Shown here in pieces: positions 55,201 through 64,000 of a stretch of DNA of 64,000 nucleotides; positions within the stretch are counted from its first letter, which is position 1; every line of letters starts with the position of its first letter. The notes below the pieces were generated by a model. It saw nothing but the letters and a program-made list of their open reading frames with translations. It was not told the DNA's origin and ran no database searches. A program made the position numbers and the translations under genes. Source of the stretch: Nelumbo lutea (taxonomy: Eukaryota; Streptophyta; Magnoliopsida; Proteales; Nelumbonaceae); contig JAKGHH010000003.1 of assembly GCA_022828595.1 (NCBI GenBank), positions 17,298,934 to 17,362,933 of the forward strand, given 5' to 3'.

Positions 55201-58200
55201 CGAGGCCAGGTATTGGTTTGACCCTTGGTGTGATGATAACACTCTTCAGAGTTTATTTGTTTACTCTTTTTGATATAGCTCAAGATAATGATGCAATGGT
55301 AACAGATATGTTTTCACAATGAGGAGGCAGGTGTATGAAATCTGTTTTTAGAAGGAACCTTAATAATTGGGAGATGAATCAAGTGGTGGATCTGTTTCAA
55401 AAACTGTATGCTTTTATACAAATCAGATAGGAGAATCACAAAAGGATTTGGAAATGGAGTGAGGATGAGGTCTTTTCAGTCAAGTCTTTTTCTAACAAAT
55501 TGAATAGACCAGGGGAGAGTGGCTTTCCATGGAATAGAATTGGGAAAATTCTCAATTAGTACCCTGTACTTTAGGCCTAGTGCCACTTTGGTCCCCAAGC
55601 TTTAAAATGCGACAATTCAGTACCCGATTCCCGAAGGTCCCGAACTTTCGAAACATGACAATCCAATACCTACAGTTAACTAACTGTTAACCAGCCATTA
55701 AGTGGCATTTGAAAAAGACACAGATGCCCTTCAAGTGTTATTTAATTTTGTTTATCAACCATCTAAACATTGACAAAAACTAACAGTCCCAAATCCTTGC
55801 CTCTTCCATTCAAGAACATTGGGGTCACATTTGAGTGGGCATTCTGGTGACCCCAACTTTCTTGAATAGAAGAGGCAAGGATTTGTGACTGTTAATTTTT
55901 TGTCAATGTTTGGATGGTTGATAAAGAAAATTAGATGACACTCGAAGGGCATTTGTGTCTTTTTCAAATGCCACTTAACGGCTGGTTAGCAGTAAGTTAA
56001 TGGCAGGTACTGGTCCTACTGGATTGTCACGCTTTGAAAGTTCGGGTACTGAATTGTCAAATTTTAAAGTTTGAGTACCAAAGTGGCACTAGGCCCAAAG
56101 TACAGGGGTACTAATTGGGATTTTTTCCATTGGAATTTGGGGTAAGCCATACAGTTGCCCCAGTCAAGGTAGCTTTTTTGTTATGAGCAATAGCTCTTAA
56201 CAGGTCCCTGACTGCTGACAATATGTTGAAGAGGGGATGGGCTGTAGATAATACCAACTATATTTTTGTGCAGAAGATGTAGAAATGGTGAATCACATTT
56301 TTTTTGCACTGCAGTCTGATTAGAAGACTATGAGCGAGTTTGTTAGACATTTTTGGGATTCAATGGTGCTTCCTGGAGACTGTAGAGGCACTAAAGGGCT
56401 GGTACATTCATGAATTAATCAAAAAAGGAAAAGTGGTTTGGGGAAACAGAAGATGAAATCGTCAAGGCTCTTTGAGACAGAACCTATTCTTGGCTGGCAG
56501 TGCATAACTTGTTCAGAAACACACCTTAGGCACAGCTCCTTTCTGTGGTCAGATGTTATGGTTGTATACTTTCCATTTTATTTCTAATATATTACCTTAC
56601 CTTTTCTCAAAAGAAAAAAACCTAATTCCACTTGAAAGAAGATTGTTCCAGAGCCCTCACTAATAAATGCTGCACTTGAATCTATAAGATAAATTATCAA
56701 AAAGAAAAAAGAAAAAACTATGCAGCAAGTTGTCAAGGTGATACCTAGGGAACTGAGGACCCATGGGGTTACCTTACCCAAGCACCTAGTTGTTTTTGTA
56801 GAAGGCACTTTATTATACTTTTATGTTTTTATTTTTTAAGTTTATATTACCATAAATTCATAATAAGTCATTGTTACATTAAATCATTCATGTTTTGGCT
56901 TATAAAATTTCCGTAAGTAACCTTACTAAGAGGCCCCGACTCTTCGTTTCATTTCCTTAGTTTTTCCTCCTTTCACAGGACAATCTTCATCTTACCTTTC
57001 ATGAATATGCTGATTTACTATGTTTTGATATGAAGCTCATACTTACTTGATGAATATTACTGCCAATTATTAGCAAAACATGAATTCTGCTTACTATAAA
57101 CGCTAGAGAATTAGCTTAGGATTCAGGTTTTTTCTAAAACAAATCCATCGCCATGCCTAAGCATTCCCGTCACCTAGCTTTGCCTTCGAAAAATGACAAC
57201 TATGTTCCATAGCCTATATTTAGGTTATGACCTTGGCCTTGCCACAAGACTTAATTTTGATTGTAGATTTTGACTTTGTTTGTATATATAACTAGCTAAT
57301 GACCAATTGACCACCCCATACCAAGTACAGGGCAAGCACACCCATTATTTTGTTTGGGGTCCACTACTTGTGATAAAATTTGGGTTTGATTTCCTATTTA
57401 ATTTAGGAGATTAAATCAGGTTTAACTTCTAATTAATGATCCACTTTATCTTTCTTGAGAAGACAGGTAGCCACTTGTCTGAAGTAGAAGCCCTCTACTC
57501 AGTTTGAGAATTTTAATCTTCAGTTAAACCATATTTATAATGATTTGATACTTACATGGTTTGCATTGTTTAAAAAGTTCATTATTTTCATAATAATTAG
57601 TTACAAATTTTCAAGACTTAACCACTTAAACTTATTTCATTAAGCCAAACTGAATCAGTTACACTCTTTACATTAAAAAAAAATGGACCTATTAGGACTG
57701 TTAATAACAAAAAAGCAAACTTTTCCCAGCTACATTTGCCCATTGCCAACTGTCATAAATTTTAAGTTTTTTTTGGATCAATGTCTCATAAATTTTAAGT
57801 TTGCAAAGCCCAAGGCACAAAGTTATTTAAGAGTAATAATGTGTTATACCTAATCTATTTTTTTGATCAATAGTGTGTTATACCTAATCTATCAAGGGGA
57901 TCTTTGGTTCTGTTACCGTTTATTTAATAAACATTTTGTACTTTTTTCATCTTCATCTTGAAAAATGAGAAAAACGGTTGAAAACTGTTTATTGATGCTT
58001 TTTGACAGCTAGGCACCATTAAACACCATTAGGCACCACATAAGCTGAACAGTAAATAAACACCTTGGTGTTGGGGGAAACATTAAAATTAAAGCTTCCC
58101 CCAATGGTTGGTTCTCACACAAACCGAAACAAACGTTTATTTAGTACACGCTTTACCAAATAGCATTTTAGAATAAATGCCTATGTGGCACCATTTTTCA

Positions 58201-61200
58201 AATAAACAGCAACAGGACCAAACACCATGTAATTTTGCAAAATATATAAGGCCATTGCTTGGTACAATTGTAAAACTTTGGACTGATAAGTTAACTTTTT
58301 ATGTGACAAACCAACAGCATAAAATGAGCAATCAGTATAGAACCATCACTGAAATCAAACATACCAGCTTGATTTGGGCTTTGATGGAAGCAATTAGGCG
58401 TGTGTACTCCTCTATCTGCCTGAAAAAACACTGAAATCATGTTTCAATCGCAAAGAAACTTGTTATCAAATAAAGAAAAATATTATTTGTGTATACAAAA
58501 AATCATTGTTACAAGAGAGAAGAGAGGAATCTCATGCTATGTTTGGTGTCATAGAAAATAAGAGAGAAACAGAGGGTTGAGGGAAAGTTACTTAAGGAAT
58601 TTCACAAGACTCCCCAAATTCATTTTGTGGATGTTCATCTCATCCAATATATTTCTACCATACCTAAATTTTAGTTTTCCTAAACTGCCATTTCTCGAGT
58701 ACATTACCACATTTGGTGAAAGTTTTAATATTTCCAAGGTGTTACATTAGATTTGTTCCAACTTGGTATCAACACACTCACACACAGGCATTCTTTTGGA
58801 CAGGGAGATATCCTGGGAGCAACTGTCAAATGGTTGGTCCTATTACAACCTACACTCTTTAGATGTATACATTAGTATGTAGAGGTGGAATGAAAAAAAA
58901 AGATGTTGAAGATTTGTCAAAAGCTTCCTTCCATTTGATCTTAGCCAAACAGAAAGGTATTACAAAAGTTTCCTTCATGAAATCCTTAAATGGGAAAAGG
59001 TTTTCTATACAGGGAAAGCAGATCTCTTACATGGAGAACAGCTAACCTTTGAAAGCTTGAAGCTCTTGTACCACTATCCCTGGCTGCTTAGATTCATATC
59101 CATGTAAAAGCACAGAACTCCAACCAAGAGTTGTATCTAATCTAGAATTGTAGACCTTAAAGTTGGAGTATGATTTGGCTGGTCTTATTATTCAATTCCT
59201 CCATTTAATTGAATAAGGTTATTTCTTCCTCCTCTTTCTTCAATTTTGATAAAGTTATTTCATCATTTTTTTCTGATAAGTGCCATATCATCAAGCAATC
59301 CAACAAAAAAGGACAATATGTATACCTCGCTAATCTTTCTTCCTTTACTGATATAAACTGCAAGGCTTCAGACCAAGTGAACTCTACATGAAACCCCAGT
59401 CCAATATCTACAAATATATGCTGTGTATCTGGCCTGTGAGCACATGGAACAACATATAGTTTAGGGGGAAAACAGCTGCCACTTGCTTCAAGTTATCAGC
59501 AAATTGTCCAACTGTGACATCATAGGCATGAAATTTGGAATTTGATACATTTAATATCTCTGTCAAAAACTTCAATGAAACTGACTATATTTCTGGGGTA
59601 AGAATACGGTTTTATGTTTCAACCACTGTGGTCAAAAAGCAAACTTACCAGCCCAAAGGAATATTGCCAATAATTTAGTGTATACAAAATCTCAATCACC
59701 ACTCTGAAAAAAACAATTATTCATATATTCATAGGAGTGGATAACTTGCATATGTTCATATTTGAAAGTAAAGATATAAACAACATACACATCAGCTTGC
59801 ATGTACACTTCTGAACCAAGATTGACCAACGTTCGGAGGCTAGTAACACCATTCTTCTCCAAATTCTGTATATTTCTTTTGAGATCTGAGCTATAAGATG
59901 TAAGAGTTAAGTAACAAGAGAAATAAGTTTCAGCCATTGATCAATAACAATTGCCTGTGTAAAGGTTTATCCAGGTAAAATTCATTGTCTCCATGAGTGC
60001 TATACATGTACATGCATAAATACAAGATCACACGTAAAAGTTGTTAAATAATTTTGTTTAAGAGGAGGGCAACGAGCTATTTATAAAAAACTCTGATTAT
60101 CTGAATAAATGAAAATATAAAGAAATAAAATGAATCAAAGGATACTAAACTTTTTGTTGCTCAAAGACCTTGTCCCTGTAAAATGCGAAGAGCCGGTTAG
60201 TCTTTTTTTCTGCCATGGATAAAACAATGAAGAATTTTTGAATACCAAAATCACAAAACAATGAGGGTTTTGTAACATGTGGTTAGCTGAGGATAACCAG
60301 CCAACTCATCATTTGTAATTTTCTTGCATTTTTACCAATTAATAAAAGTTTAAATGTTACTGAGAAGAGAATTTCAGAGATCACAGATAAAATCAATGGG
60401 CATCAAAAGGATAGTTAAGTGAATCATAAGCACCACGAACCTCAAGAGATATTAAGTGGGTAGAGCATCAAAAAAGTGCATCTTGCACACCTAAGATTGA
60501 TACAAAGTGTTTAATAATTTGGCAGTTTGTCGATAGTTAACATCTAAAAAAATTCAAACCATGTAACTTCAACTATTTAGCAAATATATAAAACTTCTGC
60601 AGTAAAAAAGAAAACATGGTATATGATCTGGAGCAAAGCCTAAAATTCAACGACCAAGTCCTACATCAGCTTTTATTTTATTTAACTAAACTTGGAGACT
60701 ATCCACTGATAGACACACACATGGTATCCTGGGTGTCCAACAGAACCACAGTTGCTTTTACCTCAGCAGGAAAAAAAGAAGCCAGTATGTAAAACCTAGA
60801 TCAGCTAGGCATCCAAACTCAATTTACTGAAATTAGGAATTTCAAGGGTCAGTTTAATATTTGACTAAATTTACATAACACTTGTCAGGACCAAACATCT
60901 CAACCATCCAATCGGCCAGCCTGGCATTTCACAATAATTTCATTTGGTTGTGACAATGAGTGAAAAAGAATGGGTCAACTGATCATCCTCATGACATAAG
61001 ACCAAGTCAGTTGTGTCTAAAGAAAGTTTCTAAAATCCAGAACAAAGATCTGCCCATGCAATTAGATTAGCAGTAAGGGTCAACCTGGTCAAGTAGAATA
61101 CCGACCTATCTGCTCAGCTTACATCAGCTGATCTCAAAAAGCATTGGACTTAGTTATTATCAAGGTGGTTAGAAGTCCAATGAATAGCCTGCCTTTACAC

Positions 61201-62104
61201 ATACATTCATGGTTTGATAACCTTACAATTTCCCAACAAGTAAAATGTCACTGTCCTGAAGAAAAGACATCCTGTATGAAGACCCATTGTTCTATGATCA
61301 ACTTATCTTATTTCTTTGTCCAACTCTTCAGAGAGTTTCCATTGCCATTACCAACAATACTACCATTGGTGTGACAACAAAAGGTCAAAAACAAGTGGGA
61401 TACCTGAATCATAAATACATTGATTTTATAGACTTTAACATGAAGTTTATACTTTTCTTATGAAAATTGTGGATAATTATTAGGGAAATATGGTTATGGA
61501 ACCCAGGGAACTTCCCAATGATATATGGTTTTTGCTTAAAAAAATCCATCGCCTAGGGGACACCTAGGCAACTAGGCGACAAGGCACCCCCCTCTCGCCT
61601 AGCCTCGCCTTGGCACCTTCATACCAAAAAATATGCCTCATCCAATACATCAAACAACTCCGAGTTGATGAACTTGACTTGGTTAAGTAGTGTAAAGGAG
61701 TCCTAGATAGTAGGAAAATCCCAAAAGTGCAGTTAAAGGTTGATTGACAAATAAATCTTGGATGAAAGGATTACAAAATGAAGAAAATACATATTCCAGG
61801 TTGTTATAACCATCCAGTAAATAAGGTTTCTAGGGGAAAGTTTAAAGAGCTTACTTATATAATATTAGCTTTTATGACTGAAATAGCAAATGTTGGTTAA
61901 ACAACACAAATCTCTCCTAATTGGCATAAGTCTACAAGAATAAAAATGAAAAGATCAGCATATGTGAATTTTTCATTTACTATCTGAATTGTAGGTAGAG
62001 TACACAAGATACCTTTCCGCAATTGCACGAACAAGGTCTGGCTTCAAGCGGCGATCAACAAATTCCTCAAATTTCTGCACTTTTTCTACCCGAATATTAT
62101 CCAT
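52279..62104 (-). CDS. UXT: UXT homologue (alpha-type prefoldin-like protein)
   Basis: Six coding exons on the - strand: 62104-62013, 60175-60146, 59890-59789, 59433-59326, 58419-58365 and 52383-52279. Their lengths (92, 30, 102, 108, 55, 105 nt) join in phase to 163 residues, close to the usual ~150-160. Start MDNIRVEKVQKFEEFVDRRL; then NLEKNGVTSLRTLVNLGSEV, ADVPDTQHIFVDIGLGFHVE and the C-terminal EEYTRLIASIKAQIKLVCEG. This is the alpha-prefoldin fold: two helices of a coiled coil around a beta hairpin. UXT-type subunits belong to the prefoldin-like part of the R2TP/URI co-chaperone complex. An in-frame TAA just upstream fixes the ATG, and CAGCAG with a pyrimidine tract at 62111-62113 suggests an upstream non-coding exon. 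Exon 2 is a 30-nt microexon whose donor (TA|GTATCC) I set by phase. The last intron is about 6 kb and full of transposon remains. Confidence 0.9.
53408..56580 (+). mobile_element. Degraded non-LTR retrotransposon (LINE), 5'-truncated
   Basis: ORF2-like text starts near WRQSSQYLWLKEG (53440) and continues through GEFIEEGRIREAITDFYTYL, PGLDGFSMTFYKRHWDF (about 53840, the APGPDGF block), NGRQILDGMLIANELISS (about 54075) and SLLINGSAYGRFFITKG (about 54255). The catalytic FADD box reads FSND near 54430, and CKVGKLPTI follows. Near 54700-55450 are connection-domain fragments and near 56200-56330 an RNase-H/zf-RVT-like end. Stops and shifts are frequent. The PYKPKLDGLRFYWI block is locally duplicated (53630-53770). 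It lies antisense inside the last UXT intron. Confidence 0.75.
55543..56128. mobile_element. Foldback element with ~280-bp inverted arms
   Basis: Left arm CTCAATTAGTACCCTGTACT and inverted right arm CCCAATTAGTACCCCTGTAC match. The arms stay alike inward through GTGCCACTTTGGT, AGTGGCATTTGAAAAAGACAC, GAAGGGCAT and AACATTGACAAAAACTAACAG to a turn near 55830. Flanks GAATTGGG (55537-55544) and GAATTTGGGG (56133-56142) look like an 8-10 bp target duplication, which would fit a Mutator-type origin. It splits the LINE reading at a Trp-Gly position. Confidence 0.8.
57024..57180. repeat. Dispersed repeat remnant, copy 1
   Basis: ATGAAGCTCATACTT, AATTATTAGCAAAA and AAATCCATCGCC appear in the same order as in copy 2 (61437-61560), which ends in a GCCTAGG-rich run. 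Both lie within the UXT gene. Confidence 0.4.
57899..58228. mobile_element. MITE in the last UXT intron
   Basis: Left end TCTTTGGTTCTGTTACCGTT followed by TATTTAATAAA; inverted right end TGTTTGGTCCTGTTGCTGTT followed by TATTTGAAAAA. About 330 bp. The right end is about 135 bp from exon 5 of UXT. Confidence 0.7.
61428..61640. repeat. Dispersed repeat remnant, copy 2, with a GCCTAGG-rich end
   Basis: Related to 57024-57180. The end at 61550-61620 alternates CGCCTAGG, ACCTAGGC and CTAGGCG and can form small hairpins. It lies in the first coding intron of UXT. Confidence 0.45.
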
Positions 62105-64000
62105 TTAATCCTGCTGAATGGAGTAAAAGAAGAAAGGAATAAGAAACAATACAAACAAGGAATAGAATTCCCTGATGCACCTTCTCTCAGTTGGCCATAA
62201 CCCATTACACACCCTCTGATGCAGTTGTTTCCTTCGTATCATCCTGGTGGACCCAACACCGAAGGCACTCAACTATTTATTTAGCCAATACGGGAGCCTG
62301 AACCATATTTCTAGCCACCATGTACCTTTAAGAAAGGTAGACCAAACCAGCTGCTGCACCAATGGTCATTACAATCTGATGGTTACAAGGGAGAGGGCCA
62401 ATCATGGGAATCAAGCACTTCGCTTCCCCAATGACCCTTTTCATCCCCACCAATTTATAGCTCCTGAGTTGTAATATATAGAACTATATGCAAACATGGA
62501 AATTCTTTCTTTTCTCATCTATACATAATCTTTATCACAATCATTACCCAGCCCCTCTTTCCTTTTGATAACACAACTACATAATTCTAATTTTAGAATT
62601 TTTTATGCACTGAATATTTAACAGCAGTTGCAGGGTTGTCATCGGCATTATATCTACTAACTAACCGAGAGGGAGGTAAGTCAATCCGTTCAATCTTGAT
62701 CACGCACTCCAGTCTGGCGCAGAAGTGAGACACGCAAAGCGTGGACATGTTGATATAGAGCCATTCAACAGAATCAAAAGAAGAGAATTCCTGTTTTACA
62801 TCTGTTAACAGCAAACCAACTTCTAGATTCCCACCCTGACCCGAGCGATTTTTTAAAGACAAAATAGCATTTGAACAATAACCCTCAAACCCAATGTGGG
62901 AAGCTGAGTTAATGGAATTTCCTTCAATTCGATTATAAAAGTTCAAAGTAAAAAATAAAATATAAAGTAAGAAACAATATTGGGGCGGGGAGAAGAATAA
63001 TAGCAGCATTACCAGTCCCTTGGCTCGTTTTGCACGGCGTCTGAGGGAGCAAGAGAGAAAACAGGTATGCCGCTCGTGAGTTGTGAGAACAACACTGGTG
63101 GCAACTTGGAGGGGAGAAGGGTCGTCGGTGGTGACGAAGATATTCTTGCAAAGTGGAGAGAATTGCAGAGAGCAGCGTTTGGACTTTTTGAGCACACTTG
63201 AAGCTTCTGTATTCTTCTCTGCAAACAGCGGAGAGACGGAGCCGGAGGTGAAGACTGGAGAGAGCTGTAGGGTAAAATGGCTTTCAAAACCTCAACCCAA
63301 CCCAACATCCCATCCTCACCCTTTATATTGACCCATATTCGACCCGCCCATTTAAATGGTTGGATTTGGATGGATGGGGTGGGTGTATTAAATGGTTCGG
63401 GTCGAAAATTGTCACCCGAAAACCCAATCCTTTCACTGGGTCAAGAAATTCTAAGTTTAAAGTACATTTTGGGTAGATATTAATTCGGAAATAATGTCAA
63501 TCCACGGGCGGGTATAGAAGCATAAAATATGGGTTTTTGACCTTTTAAATGTTTGTAGTTTTACACTGGAAATCAGAAATTTTTATTGAACCTGTCCGTA
63601 CTCCGCAAGGAATTCATGGTGCTGCGAGTGGACCCGTCCGCAAGCCGGACGAACCTCATGGGTTGGGCACTGCTAATCGGGTAGACATTCGGGTCACTCA
63701 GCTATGACCAGTTGTCTCTTGACTTCTTTCTCCTACAGGCTACAGCACCCGCTGCGCTAAACCCTAAATCCTCGTAATAGGAATCAAAAGAAGGCCGAGA
63801 CCAGAAAGTGGCTCGCCTTCGTTTCACTTGGTCTGTCGAGGAAATTCTTTGGCTCCAAGTTTTTGTTTTCTTCGTACTTTCAATCGGAAGTTTCAGCTCG
63901 AATGGCGGTCAGTTGCTACTTTTATGTTTGAGTGTTTAATTTTTTCCCCACTTTTGTTATTTTGCATTACATCTATGATCTCTCATGAAGATATCTCCAG
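62105..64000. other. Upstream side of UXT and right end of the window
   Basis: Contains the probable UXT leader intron, the minus ORF below, a repeat shared with 31.06-31.16 kb (63485-63580), and near 63903 an ATGGCGGTCAGT context after a CT-rich, promoter-like stretch. The latter could be the first exon of a + strand gene that continues outside the window, which would make a head-to-head pair with UXT. Only nine codons are open there, so this is weak. Confidence 0.35.
62593..63195 (-). CDS. Unidentified 200-codon ORF upstream of UXT
   Basis: Starts MLKKSKRCSLQFSPLCKNIF and ends PATAVKYSVHKKF. The middle (about residues 62-95) is hydrophobic and T-rich in DNA and has a donor-like CTG|GTAATG near 63011, so it may be an intron rather than a membrane helix; two exons would then remain. 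The part from FEGYCSNAILSL to DLPPSRLVSRY reads like real protein, but I recognise no family. Opposite-strand splice-like sites (GGAGGTAAGT at 62671-62680) make the strand uncertain. It may instead be part of the UXT leader. Confidence 0.3.
   Translation of the reverse strand: MLKKSKRCSLQFSPLCKNIFVTTDDPSPLQVATSVVLTTHERHTCFLSCSLRRRAKRAKGLVMLLLFFSPPQYCFLLYILFFTLNFYNRIEGNSINSASHIGFEGYCSNAILSLKNRSGQGGNLEVGLLLTDVKQEFSSFDSVEWLYINMSTLCVSHFCARLECVIKIERIDLPPSRLVSRYNADDNPATAVKYSVHKKF

Larger units (their letters stand above)
52384..58364 (-). other. Last intron of UXT (5981 bp)
   Basis: Lies between CTG|GTATGT and GCAG|GTCTGT on the - strand. It holds a degraded LINE in the opposite direction, a foldback element inside that LINE, a MITE at 57899-58228, a stretch with repeated GACCCAACCC motifs on both strands (52840-53325), and a repeat remnant near 57.0-57.2 kb. 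Confidence 0.85.

Overview
The window is nuclear DNA of a flowering plant. The evidence is spliced genes with GT-AG introns, many AT-rich introns, Ty1/copia elements with initiator-tRNA-Met primer sites, MITEs, an Au-type SINE-like copy and plant-restricted proteins (AGO7, a DYW-class PPR remnant, a plant ERF remnant). The base composition and large introns do not look grass-like, but the sequence alone does not identify the species.

Three genes have intact splice structures. (1) A CSC1-like/OSCA osmosensitive cation channel, closest to the RXW8/HYP1 group, runs on the + strand from before the window to 29795; six exons are visible. Its first visible intron is about 18.8 kb and holds four copia-type elements in a nested order. 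(2) ARGONAUTE7 (AGO7) lies on the + strand at 39930-43738, with three exons, 1012 residues and the slicer residues Asp-Asp-His. (3) A UXT-like prefoldin-family gene lies on the - strand at 62104-52279, with six coding exons, one of 30 nt, and a last intron of about 6 kb that holds a dead LINE and a large foldback element.

The nest at 2.4-19.1 kb can be read from target-site duplications. Element A (+, 5'-truncated) was hit by element D (4064-6216, -) and by element B (6408-17545, -). B was in turn hit inside its gag by element C (10491-15907, -). C is the youngest: its LTRs differ at 7 of 261 positions, all transitions.

Between the genes lie an ERF (RAP2.11-like) pseudogene at 31.4-32.45 kb, a DYW-class PPR pseudogene at 47.4-48.5 kb, several MITE families and simple repeats. 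The right end holds the UXT promoter side, an unidentified 200-codon minus ORF and a possible new + strand start near 63.9 kb. I see no operon-like or defence-type system. The most informative structure is the datable nest of retroelements inside a channel gene whose exons still join in frame.
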